A DNA stretch of 64,000 nucleotides, taken from NCBI RefSeq assembly GCF_029714365.1, contig NZ_CP121659.1:2108001-2172000 (forward strand), given 5' to 3'. This DNA is from Sinorhizobium terangae (GTDB taxonomy: Bacteria > Pseudomonadota > Alphaproteobacteria > Rhizobiales > Rhizobiaceae). How positions within the stretch are numbered: position 1 is the stretch's first letter; every line of letters begins with the position of its first letter. This document shows, in pieces, positions 9,712 to 17,782 of this stretch. The position numbers were made by a program, and so were the translations under genes. Under the pieces are notes generated by a model. It saw nothing but the letters and a program-made list of their open reading frames with translations, searched no databases and was not told where the DNA came from.

Positions 9712-10401
9712 TCACCTCTGACCGCGCACATAACTAATGTAGCTGCGAACGTCTGCCGCCGGCTCGCTATAGGCGCTGCCGAGCGCCTCCTCCATCGACG
9801 CCATATAGGTCTTCGCCCAATCCGGCAGCGGATAGTCGATCACCGCGAGGAACTCGAGCGTCGCAGCAAGCCTGATGTCGGCGATCGAGGGTTTTGCGCC
9901 GCCGATGAAGGACCTGTTGCCGATAAAGAACCTGTGGAACACCTCGAGCGGCTCTGCCAGCGCCTCGGTCGCGGCCATACGCGCATGCTCCTTCGCCACC
10001 GGGTCGGCATCGCTGTAGCCGACCTCGCCCGGATATTGCGGGAAGTTGAGCGCCGGATAGGTGGCGCGGGCGAGATAGGGATAGAAAGTGCCGATCAGGT
10101 AGAACATGGCGCTGTCGATCATCGCGCGCGCCTCGGGGTCTTTCGGATAGAGGTCGTCGAGGCCGTTCTTGTTGCAGAGATACTGCATGATCGCACAGCT
10201 TTCCCACAGCGCCCCCATCGGCAGGTCCCTCATTTCGATCATCGGCGTCAGATGCGACGGCGCCTTCGCCAGATATTCGGGCGTACGCGTCTGGCCGAAG
10301 ACGTCGGTCTCGTTGAAATCGAGGCCCGCCGCGCGCATGAAGACACGCGCCGTCATGTTGTTGACGCTGGGCTTGATCACGTTGAGCTTGATTTCAGGCA
10401 T
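9712..10401 (-). CDS. Glutathione S-transferase family protein
   Basis: A 229-residue cytosolic protein with the two-domain GST layout: a thioredoxin-like N-terminal half with the cis-Pro and glutathione-contact region HLTPMIEMRDLPMGALWESCAI (Glu-Ser near residues 67-68), and an all-helical C-terminal half containing the N-capping motif SIADIRLAATLEFL. It is theta-like in style. It is the last gene of a six-gene minus-strand series starting with the SDR at 15018 and begins 30 bases after the VOC gene. In that setting it may carry out a glutathione-dependent step such as isomerisation or conjugation of a pathway intermediate; that role is inferred from context only. Confidence 0.85.
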   Translation of the reverse strand: MPEIKLNVIKPSVNNMTARVFMRAAGLDFNETDVFGQTRTPEYLAKAPSHLTPMIEMRDLPMGALWESCAIMQYLCNKNGLDDLYPKDPEARAMIDSAMFYLIGTFYPYLARATYPALNFPQYPGEVGYSDADPVAKEHARMAATEALAEPLEVFHRFFIGNRSFIGGAKPSIADIRLAATLEFLAVIDYPLPDWAKTYMASMEEALGSAYSEPAADVRSYISYVRGQR

Positions 10402-10431
10402 GATTGCTCCTCCCTTTTGGTCCCACTCTCA

Positions 10432-11013
10432 TCAGTAAGGGTTCTTCGGCGTCCGATCCTCCGACAGCGAGCCCCGCGTCCGTTCGGTCAGCGCCTCGAT
10501 GGCGTCGGCAAGGTGCACCTCGGCGATGTTGTAGTCGCCGCGCGCCACTCGCACCTTGTGCGCCTCCATCAGTACCTCGGCGTGGGTGTGGCCGGCCGGC
10601 GGCTCGAAACGATAGGAGGCGAGTTCGACAAGCAGCCCGAGCGGATCCTCGAAATAGATCGAATCCATGAAGCCGCGGTCCTTGACCCCGCTGTGCCGGA
10701 TCTCCCGCTCATTCAGGCGCTCGACCGCCTGCTGAAACGTCGCACGCGAGACGGCAAAGGCGATGTGGTGCACGCAGCCGATGTCGGTCGAGGTCCGCTT
10801 CGAGTCGGGCTTGCGGTTCTCGTCCGTGAAGACGGTGATCAGCCGGCCGTCGCCCGGATCGAAATAAAGGTGACTTTCCGTCGCCCGGTCGAGGTTCGGC
10901 TGCTCGAACACAAAGGGCATGCCGAGCAAGCCTTCCCAGAAATCGATCGAAGTCTGGCGGTCCGCGCCGACCAGCGTGATGTGATGAACCCCTTGCGATT
11001 GCAGCTTTCGCAT
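10432..11013 (-). CDS. VOC (glyoxalase/dioxygenase) superfamily protein
   Basis: A 193-residue metalloprotein with two vicinal-oxygen-chelate modules. Candidate metal ligands are the His pair in GVHHITLVG near residue 10, the second His pair in GCVHHIAFAV, and the Glu in GLLVELASYRF. Members include ring-cleavage dioxygenases, glyoxalases and isomerases. I chose the ATG at 11013, which has GGGAGG six bases upstream; ATGs at 11019 and 11064 are too close to or lack a binding site. It sits in the six-gene operon between the PaaK-like ligase and the GST. The reaction cannot be told from sequence. Confidence 0.85.
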   Translation of the reverse strand: MRKLQSQGVHHITLVGADRQTSIDFWEGLLGMPFVFEQPNLDRATESHLYFDPGDGRLITVFTDENRKPDSKRTSTDIGCVHHIAFAVSRATFQQAVERLNEREIRHSGVKDRGFMDSIYFEDPLGLLVELASYRFEPPAGHTHAEVLMEAHKVRVARGDYNIAEVHLADAIEALTERTRGSLSEDRTPKNPY

Positions 11014-11072
11014 CGTCATCCTCCCGTTTTTTTGCTTGGCGGCGCGTCGACGCAAGCCGCACAAGTCTGATC

Positions 11073-12378
11073 TTACTCCGCTCTCTGCACCAGTTTCGAC
11101 TTGTATTCGCTGCGCTGAAGCGACCCCCAGGGCAGGATCTCCACGCGCGTCGAGACGACCAGCACCTCGCGGATGCGCTTCTCGATGCTTATGGCGAGCC
11201 CCGCGCGGCCTTCGCTATCCTTGCCGAGTTCCACCGAGACCGGCAAGGGCGGCCTGTCGCGGCCCCCTCGCTACGGGCCTCACCAGGATCATGCCGCTGA
11301 CGGCCGGCGCAAATTCGCTGACCACGTCGCGGATGGCCGAGGGAAAGATGTTGACGCCGCGTACGATGAGGAGGTCGTCGGTTCGGCCGATGCAGCGCAC
11401 GCGCGGCGCCGTCCGCCCGCAGCGGCAGGGCGACGTCCACATCTCCACGTGATCGCGTGTGCGAAACCTGAGCATCGGCGCCGCCCGGTGCTGGAGATGC
11501 GTCAGCACCAGTTCGCCGCGCGCGCCGTCCTCAAGCGCGACGGGCGCGGCGGTTTCCGGGTCGACCAGTTCGGCATGGACGACGCCGCGGCCGCCGAGAT
11601 GCATGCCGCATTGCTCCTCGCATTCGCCCCAGAGCGACACGCCGATATCACCGATGCCCATCGCCTCGGTAACCTTCGCACCCCACGCCTCTTCGAGCCG
11701 CGCCCGAAATTTCGGCTCGCCGCCGCCGGGCTCGCCGGCGACCAGCAGTCGCCTGACGCTCGATCTCTTCAGATCGAAGTCGCGCTCCGCCGCCCATTCC
11801 GCGAGATAGGTCGCATAGGAGGGCGTCATTACCGCGGCCGCGGGCCGCAAAAGGCGGATCGCCGCCATCAGCCGCTCGGTGTGTCCAGTGCCAACCGGGA
11901 TATGGCACAGGCCCAGCCGGTCGAAGGCGGCGAGCGCTGCGCCGGCCACGAACGGGCCGGCGTTGTAGGTGGAAACGATCGCCTCGCCCGGCCGGATGCC
12001 GGAGGCGGAATAGCTGCGCGCCGAGGTCGTCACCCAGTTGTCGAGGTCACCCGCCGTCAGCGGAATATAGCTCGGCGTCCCGGTCGTTCCGCTGGTCGAA
12101 TAGATCCGCACAATCTCGCTGATCGGCGCGGCCACATGCGTTCCCATCGGATCGGCCGCGCTGCAGCTTGCGCGGATTTCGCTCTTCTCGGTGAGGGGCA
12201 GATCGACGATGGCGGCGAGACCGCCAATCTCGGCAGTGGTGTGGAAGCCGGCGGTCTCCAATTTTGTCCGATAGAAGCGCGAACGGGCGAGCAGATATTC
12301 GATCTGTTGTCGATAGAGCGCGTCGTCGAGCCGGACTTGCTCGCGCCAGGGCAGCGTTTCGATCTCGGGATCAAGCAT
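11073..12378 (-). pseudogene. PaaK-like AMP-dependent ligase, frameshifted
   Basis: Encodes a phenylacetate-CoA-ligase-like adenylating enzyme (ATP + acid + CoA to acyl-CoA). The intact part shows the AMP-binding loop STSGTTGTPSYIPLT, AMGIGDIGVSLWGECE and RTDDLLIVRGVNIFPSAI. That frame ends early at 11215, but another minus frame continues seamlessly with VSVELGKDSEGRAG, VEILPWGSLQRSEYKSKL and a stop at 11073-11075, the normal end of this family. The switch lies close to a run of five C (plus strand) at 11263-11267; removing one base gives a 434-residue protein of usual length. It could be a true mutation, an assembly or sequencing error, or programmed slippage. Its start is two bases from the stop of the upstream gene. 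Confidence 0.8.
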
Positions 12379-12380
12379 GG

Positions 12381-13178
12381 TCAGCCGCCCCCCTCCTCTT
12401 CGTCTGTCCTGTAGGTAACTGATGCCTCCGCCGCCGACGCCATGGCGAAGCCGATCGGGTTTACCCGCTCTTCCGTCAGGTGCGCGAGAATGCCGCCCGC
12501 CCGGGCGAGCAGCGGGATCGCCTTGACCATCGTCACCGGGAACCCGAGGTCGAGAAGCACGGCGGCGATCGGCATGGACACGTTCATCACCAGCGGTTTA
12601 CCCCAGACTTCAGCGGCGGTCGTGCGGGTAAGCCGCGCAAGCTTCACATGCGTGCCGCTCACGCCGCGCTCATCGGCAAGTTCGAGAATGCGCTCGGCGC
12701 GCGGATCGACGGGACGGTGCACCGGATGGCCGAAGCCCGGCAGCTTGCCGTCCGCCTCGCGAATGTCGGTGACCAGCGCGCGCACCGCAGCATCGGCATC
12801 CTCGCCGGCAGCGATGCGCGCTTCGGCCTTCACCAGCAGCGCGCCGCAGAGCTCGGCGGTTCCGACCAGCACCGGCCCGCAGCCGAGAAGACCGGCCGCC
12901 AAGGCGCCCTGAAGCGAATCCGGGTCGGCCGCGAGCGTCATCCGCGCCGCCTGCACGGTCGGCATCATGCCATGCTCGGCTATCGCGATCAGCAAGAGGT
13001 CGAGAAAATAGCGCTGGTCCTCCGTCGGCTCCCGGCCGGTCGTCAGCAGATGGAAGTATTCCGTGAACGTCAGCCGCCCCATCAGGTCGCGGCAGAGATC
13101 GCGGCCGCGCACCTCGACCCGATCCGCACTTACCGTTGAGATCCGGCTCGTCGCCGCACGCTGTTTGCCGATTTGCAT
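12381..13178 (-). CDS. Citrate synthase superfamily protein (citryl-CoA lyase-like)
   Basis: A 265-residue protein with the citrate-synthase small-domain block GFGHPVHRPVDPRAERI and a second block KPLVMNVSMPIAAVLLDLGFP. It is much shorter than true citrate synthases (about 430 residues). The usual catalytic-His segment (PLHGGAN-type) appears replaced by GPVLVGTAELCGALL, and the C-terminal Asp motif is not obvious, so the condensing activity may be altered or reversed, as in citryl-CoA-lyase-like enzymes. ATG at 13178 follows GGAGG; an in-frame ATG at 13196 has no site. It is coupled to the ligase downstream with a two-base gap, implying that its product or substrate is a CoA ester. Confidence 0.75.
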   Translation of the reverse strand: MQIGKQRAATSRISTVSADRVEVRGRDLCRDLMGRLTFTEYFHLLTTGREPTEDQRYFLDLLLIAIAEHGMMPTVQAARMTLAADPDSLQGALAAGLLGCGPVLVGTAELCGALLVKAEARIAAGEDADAAVRALVTDIREADGKLPGFGHPVHRPVDPRAERILELADERGVSGTHVKLARLTRTTAAEVWGKPLVMNVSMPIAAVLLDLGFPVTMVKAIPLLARAGGILAHLTEERVNPIGFAMASAAEASVTYRTDEEEGGG

Positions 13179-13205
13179 ACGTTCCTCCGGCCGCATGAAA
13201 CTGCG

Positions 13206-14018
13206 CTAACGGCTAGCCGCCACGACATGGGCCCTGATGCGCCCGTCGATTGCGCCTTCGCCATAGCGCTGGTGAAGGGCGTCGGTTGCCGCCCGCGTCG
13301 CCCCGCCGAGGCCTGAAGGATCGCGCGCCTCGATTTCGTTTCTGAGCGGCGACCCCTGGCAGAAACCGGTCGCGATCTCCTCGGCCGAAAGCGCGCCGTA
13401 TTTCTTTTCCAGCGTCTCCAGCGTGATGTTGCGGAAACCGGCCGCCTCCAGGTCGGCGCGGATTAAGGCGGGGTCACCATAGCCATGCGGCGTTCTCGCG
13501 AGGAATCGCGGCGGGTCGGCGGGAAAATGCGCGGCCAGCGCTTCCGTCACCACGTGCGCCAATTCGTTCGTCTCGATCGCGTCCCAGACATTGAAGAGGA
13601 AATAGCCGCCCGGCTTCAGGACGCGATGGGTCTCTCGGTAAGCCTGCACCCTGTCCGGGAAGAACATCACGCCGAATTGGCAGAAGACGACGTCGAAGCT
13701 CCAGGCTTGGAATGGCAGCGCCAACGCATCCGCCTGTCGCCAGGTGATGCGCGGATCGTCCCCTTGCTTTTGTGCCGCGAGATCAAGCATCGGCTGGTTG
13801 AGGTCGGTCGCGACGAGCCGCGCGTTGGCGTCCATTTGCGGCGCGAGCGCGCGGGTGACGACGCCGGTTCCGGCCGCGATCTCCAGTATGTCGTGGGGTT
13901 TCAGCCGGGCCACGCGCGCGGCAAGATCGCGTGCATAATCCGAGAAGATAAGCGGCACCAACAGTCGATCGTAGAGCTCCGGTATCGCCCCCGCAAACAC
14001 CTTGTCGATTTCCGCCAT
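13206..14018 (-). CDS. Class I SAM-dependent methyltransferase
   Basis: A 270-residue Rossmann methyltransferase of the UbiE/Methyltransf_11 type. Motif I is ILEIAAGTGVVTRAL (about residues 45-58), the acidic residue binding the ribose is in LVATDLNQPML, and motif post-I/II reads FDVVFCQFGVMFFPD, followed by RVLKPGGYFLFNVWD. The methyl acceptor is unknown; relatives act on small molecules and quinones. It is the second gene of the minus-strand operon, 91 bases after the SDR and 27 bases before the citrate-synthase-like gene. Confidence 0.85.
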   Translation of the reverse strand: MAEIDKVFAGAIPELYDRLLVPLIFSDYARDLAARVARLKPHDILEIAAGTGVVTRALAPQMDANARLVATDLNQPMLDLAAQKQGDDPRITWRQADALALPFQAWSFDVVFCQFGVMFFPDRVQAYRETHRVLKPGGYFLFNVWDAIETNELAHVVTEALAAHFPADPPRFLARTPHGYGDPALIRADLEAAGFRNITLETLEKKYGALSAEEIATGFCQGSPLRNEIEARDPSGLGGATRAATDALHQRYGEGAIDGRIRAHVVAASR

Positions 14019-14109
14019 CGTGCCTGCCCTCCCGTCAAACAGATGTCGAAGGCGCGATCATACGCCGGTCGAGGGGAGCGCGGAAGGTGGTGGTCAGACG
14101 TCGATGGCC

Positions 14110-15018
14110 TTATCGATATCCCGTCGCGTCCGCCGGTTTGCCGGGATCCATCACCTCGTCCATGTAGCGCCAGCAATCCGGCCGGGAGCCGTCGATATCG
14201 GTGAAGCCGTAGACCTTGGCAAGGCCGCCGCTCGAAAGAGACTTGCCGTTCCACCGGGCCGTGTCCGGGTCGGCAGCGAGTGCTGCGACCGCGCGGCCGA
14301 CGAACTGCGGCGTCTCGGAGATGACGAAGTGCGGCTGCTTCTGAGCCGCGTCGCGCCAGTTGGCCTCCGTGACGCCGAAAGCCTCCAGCATCATTTCCGA
14401 GCGAAGCCAGCCGGGGGTCAGCGAAACCGCCGTCGCGCCGTGCGCCACAAGATCCTTCGCATGCGCCCAGGCCATCCTGTTCGCCGAGACCTTGGCGAGA
14501 TCGTAGAAGGGCGAGAGCCGATAGTGTTCGGCATTGTACTCCGCCGTTCCGTCCGTCACCTCGACGAGAAGACCACCCGGCCGCTCGATCATCAGCGGCA
14601 ACGCGTAATGCGCGGTGATCAGGTGCGTGTCGATCGCAAGCCTTAGTATCCTCAGCCCGTTTTCGAGATCGTGGTCCCAGACCGGCTTGTTCCACTCGAA
14701 CAGCCGCTCGCCGCCCCAGATATCGTTGACGAGGATGTCGAGCCGGCCCCGTTCCTGGCGGATGCGGTCGACGAGCGCCCTCACCTGCTCCGCCTGCAGA
14801 TGGTCGACCTGGACTGCGATCCCGACGCCGCCTGCCGCTGTCACTCGCTCCGCCGTCTCCTCGATCGTCTCGGGCCGTTGGTACTCCGATTGCTCCGTGC
14901 GCGTCGTCCGCCCGGTGACATAGACGGTCGCACCCGCTGCCCCGAGTTCAACCGCGATTCCGCGCCCGGCGCCGCGCGTTCCGCCGGCCACAAGCGCCAC
15001 TTTTCCCGTAAGCGACAT
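14110..15018 (-). CDS. SDR family oxidoreductase (DHRS1-like)
   Basis: A 302-residue short-chain dehydrogenase. The nucleotide loop reads VAGGTRGAGRGIAVEL and is followed by ATVYVTGRTTR, where the Arg residues favour NADP(H). The active-site Tyr and Lys lie in FYDLAKVSANRMA. Its length and pattern resemble DHRS1-like SDRs. I chose the ATG at 15018 with GGGAGG five bases upstream over the frame start at 15048. It is the first gene of the six-gene operon and faces a TetR regulator across 83 bases that contain an inverted repeat, so the operon is probably controlled there. Confidence 0.87.
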   Translation of the reverse strand: MSLTGKVALVAGGTRGAGRGIAVELGAAGATVYVTGRTTRTEQSEYQRPETIEETAERVTAAGGVGIAVQVDHLQAEQVRALVDRIRQERGRLDILVNDIWGGERLFEWNKPVWDHDLENGLRILRLAIDTHLITAHYALPLMIERPGGLLVEVTDGTAEYNAEHYRLSPFYDLAKVSANRMAWAHAKDLVAHGATAVSLTPGWLRSEMMLEAFGVTEANWRDAAQKQPHFVISETPQFVGRAVAALAADPDTARWNGKSLSSGGLAKVYGFTDIDGSRPDCWRYMDEVMDPGKPADATGYR

Positions 15019-15065
15019 CGCTTCCTCCCATCGAAATTGATCTGGCATTTGGCGTGAGCTCTATA

Positions 15066-15087
15066 TATAAACGCTTATTCGGTTATA
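15066..15087. promoter_or_regulatory. Inverted repeat, candidate TetR operator
   Basis: TATAAACG and CGGTTATA form 8-base arms with one mismatch around a 6-base spacer in the 83-base gap between the divergent SDR operon and the tetR gene. The region is AT-rich in a GC-rich genome, fitting overlapping promoters. Binding by the adjacent TetR protein is inferred from position. Confidence 0.5.
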
Positions 15088-15101
15088 AATAAAGGTCCAA
15101 A

Positions 15102-15677
15102 ATGCCTCGCCCCAAAACCTTGCCCGACGAAGACGTGCTCGACATGGCGCTCGCGATCATGCGCAGGCAAGGGCCGGACGCGTTGACCTTCGCAGCGCTC
15201 TCTGCCGGCTGCGGCCTTTCCGCCTCGACGCTGGTGCAGCGTTTCGAAAGCAAGACCCGCCTCATCCAGGCGGCGCTCTCGCAGGCCTGGGACCGGCTCG
15301 ACCGCCTGACACTTGAGCTGGCCGAGAGCACACCGAAGGCGCCTGAAGGCGCGGTGGCGCTCTTGGTCGGCCTTTCCGGCGATTATGGCGGCATCGAATC
15401 CTATGCTGACGATCTCATGATCCTGCGCGAGGATCTGCGCGATCCGGCGCTCCGCGCCCGTGGCGCGCACTGGCGTGGCGTGCTGTCTGACGCGATCGAT
15501 GCGCGCTTCGCCGGCGTGCCGGCCGCCCCCGCCGGCATCGGCCTGATGATGGCCTCGCAATGGCAGGGCGCCCTTCTCTGGTGGAGTTTTGACCCGCGCA
15601 TGCCGGTGCAGGACTACGTCCGCCAGAGCCTCGACCGCTTCGTTGCCGCGTTCACGGGATCGTCTTCGGGGCCATGA
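15102..15677 (+). CDS. TetR/AcrR family transcriptional regulator
   Basis: A 191-residue repressor-type protein. The N-terminal helix-turn-helix spans about residues 8-55 (EDVLDMALAIMRRQGPDALT, then LSASTLVQRFESKTRLIQAAL), and the rest is a helical ligand domain. It is transcribed divergently from the SDR-to-GST operon and has an inverted repeat immediately upstream, so it most likely controls that operon and itself. The inducer is unknown and would be informative for the operon's substrate. Confidence 0.87.
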   Translation: MPRPKTLPDEDVLDMALAIMRRQGPDALTFAALSAGCGLSASTLVQRFESKTRLIQAALSQAWDRLDRLTLELAESTPKAPEGAVALLVGLSGDYGGIESYADDLMILREDLRDPALRARGAHWRGVLSDAIDARFAGVPAAPAGIGLMMASQWQGALLWWSFDPRMPVQDYVRQSLDRFVAAFTGSSSGP

Positions 15678-15711
15678 CGGCGTCGGTTCTCTCTTCATCT
15701 TCGTACTCCAC

Positions 15712-15824
15712 CGTCATCCTCGGGCATGACTCGAGGATCCAAGCACAGGCAGCCGACAACACGTCGCGAGCCCGAAGTGGCGGCTGGATTCTGGATCCTC
15801 GGGTCAAAGCCCGAGGATGACGGA
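15712..15824. repeat. Repeat family B, 113-bp element with 15-bp terminal inverted repeats
   Basis: CCGTCATCCTCGGGC at 15712-15726 is the exact reverse complement of GCCCGAGGATGACGG at 15810-15824. Inside are further inverted blocks (GGATCC flanked by CTCGA and TCGGG). No coding potential is visible. It resembles small palindromic or MITE-like elements common between genes of rhizobia. It fills most of the 301-base gap between the tetR and GST genes. Confidence 0.75.
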
Positions 15825-15978
15825 GCAAGGGGAAGCCGCGGATAAAAGCAGCCGAAGCCCTAGTTGCTCACGGCGAGACGCGCCGCGGCTGGAACCCTCC
15901 GGCTCCCCTTTTTCCCACCGCGATTGCGCCCTATAGTCATGGCGCGACGGCATCGGCCCGAAGACAAGGGATTTCGAC

Positions 15979-16653
15979 ATGGCGCTTACCCTCTATCTCC
16001 ATCCGCTCGCCTCCTTCTGCCACAAGGTGCTGATCGCGCTCTATGAGTCCGGAACACCCTTCGAAAGCCGGCTGGTCGACCTAGCTGATGCGGACGAGCA
16101 CGCCCACTTCCTCGATCTCTGGCCGGTCGGCAAGATTCCGGTTCTGCATGACGACGCCCGACACCAGACGGTGCCGGAAACCTCGATCATCATCGAATAT
16201 CTTGAGCGGCACTACCCCGGCAGGAGGCCGCTTATTCCGCTCGACGCCGCGCAGGCCCTCGAAGCGCGGCTCTGGGATCGCTTCTTCGATCTCTATGTCC
16301 AGGTGCCGATGCAGAAGATCGTCACGGACAAGCTGCGGGCGATGGGTGAAAATGACCGGCGCGGCGTCCTCGATGCACGTGCGGCACTGCCTGTCGCCTA
16401 TGACATGCTTGAGCGGCAGGTGGCCGACAGGACTTTCGTGATCGGCGAGAGCTTCACGATTGCCGATTGCGCCGCCGCCCCCGCCCTCTTCTATGCCGGC
16501 ATCGTCGTGCCTTTCGACGGCACGCATCCCAATCTCGCCGCCTATTTCGAGCGGCTGCTCGAGCGCCCCTCTTTTCAGCGCACGCTCGCGGAGGCGCGAC
16601 CTTACTTCCCCCTGTTTCCCTACCATGACGCGATTCCCGCGCGCTTCCTTTGA
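15979..16653 (+). CDS. Glutathione S-transferase family protein
   Basis: A 224-residue GST. The N-terminal half starts LTLYLHPLASFCHKVLIALYE, where Ser12 and Cys14 sit at the usual catalytic position, and continues to GKIPVLHDD (cis-Pro) and PETSIIIEYLERHYPG (glutathione contact). The C-terminal half is helical with the capping motif FTIADCAAAPALFYAG. It is unrelated at a glance to the GST at 9712. It precedes an aldo/keto reductase by 71 bases on the same strand; both could serve detoxification of electrophiles, which is inference. Confidence 0.88.
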   Translation: MALTLYLHPLASFCHKVLIALYESGTPFESRLVDLADADEHAHFLDLWPVGKIPVLHDDARHQTVPETSIIIEYLERHYPGRRPLIPLDAAQALEARLWDRFFDLYVQVPMQKIVTDKLRAMGENDRRGVLDARAALPVAYDMLERQVADRTFVIGESFTIADCAAAPALFYAGIVVPFDGTHPNLAAYFERLLERPSFQRTLAEARPYFPLFPYHDAIPARFL

Positions 16654-16724
16654 CGTCGCGCGCTGTGTGACATCATGCGACGGAATGCACAGGACGCTGT
16701 CGAAAACCACGGAAGGATCGGGAA

Positions 16725-17774
16725 ATGGAATACCGTCTGCTCGGCCGCTCGGGCCTGAAAGTCTCGACGATCACCATGGGCACCATGACCATCGGCGGCG
16801 AAGGGAAGTTCGCCCAGGTCGGCAATGTCGGCCTCGACGAAGCCCGCCGCTATGTCGACCTCTGCCTCGATGCCGGCGTCAACCTGATCGACACCGCCAA
16901 TATCTATTCCGCCGGGGCATCGGAGGAGATCATCGGCGAAGTCCTCGGCGGCAAGCGCAAGAACGGCGTGCTGATTGCCACCAAGGCGCGCTTTTCCATG
17001 GGCCCCGGCCCGAACGACGGCGGCCTCTCGCGCCATCACCTGATCAGCGAATGCGAGGCGAGCCTGAAGCGGCTGAAGACGGATGTCATCGACCTCTACC
17101 AGGTGCACCAATGGGACGGCCAGACGCCGCTCGAAGAGACGATTGCCGCGCTGGACACGCTCGTCAACCAGGGTAAGGTGCGCTACATCGGCTGCTCCAA
17201 CTATTCCGGCTGGCACATCATGAAGGCGCTCGGCGTCAGCGCCCACGAGCATCGCCAGCGCTTCGTCAGCCAGCAGATCCACTACACGCTCGAAGCGCGC
17301 GAGGCCGAATACGAGTTGATCCCGATCGCGATCGACCAGAGCCTCGGCGTGCTCGTCTGGAGCCCGCTCGCCGGCGGACTGCTTTCCGGCAAGCACCGGC
17401 GCGGCCAGACGCCGGAAGGCACGCGCCAGCTCGCCGGCTGGAACGAGCCGCCGATCCGCGACGAGGAGCGGCTTTGGAAGATCGTCGACATGCTGGTGGC
17501 GATCGCCGCCGAGCGCGGCGTCTCGCCCGCGCAGGTGGCGCTCGCCTGGCTTATCGGCCGCAAGGGTGTGACCTCCGTCATCATCGGCGGGCGCAAGGAG
17601 GAACAGTTCCGCGACAATCTCGCCGCCGCCAGCCTCAAGCTTACCGAGGAGGAGCGCGAGCTGCTCGACGCCGTCAGCCTGCCGCCGGTCATCTACCCCT
17701 ATTGGCACCAGCTATGGACAGCCAAGGATCGCCTCGGCGAGGCCGACCTGTCGTTGCTCGGGCCGCATGTTTAA
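16725..17774 (+). CDS. Aldo/keto reductase
   Basis: A 349-residue NADPH-dependent TIM-barrel oxidoreductase. The catalytic tetrad is visible: D56 and Y61 in LIDTANIYSAG, K87 in LIATKARF and H128 in LYQVHQWD. The phosphate-binding C-terminal part includes VIIGGRKEEQFRDNL. Length and pattern fit the Tas/YajO-like AKR group. The ATG follows GGAAGGATCGGGAA. Its 3' end nearly meets the end of the convergent cyclase gene (8 bases apart). The substrate, probably an aldehyde or ketone, is unknown. Confidence 0.9.
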   Translation: MEYRLLGRSGLKVSTITMGTMTIGGEGKFAQVGNVGLDEARRYVDLCLDAGVNLIDTANIYSAGASEEIIGEVLGGKRKNGVLIATKARFSMGPGPNDGGLSRHHLISECEASLKRLKTDVIDLYQVHQWDGQTPLEETIAALDTLVNQGKVRYIGCSNYSGWHIMKALGVSAHEHRQRFVSQQIHYTLEAREAEYELIPIAIDQSLGVLVWSPLAGGLLSGKHRRGQTPEGTRQLAGWNEPPIRDEERLWKIVDMLVAIAAERGVSPAQVALAWLIGRKGVTSVIIGGRKEEQFRDNLAAASLKLTEEERELLDAVSLPPVIYPYWHQLWTAKDRLGEADLSLLGPHV

Positions 17775-17782
17775 AGGGCGTC

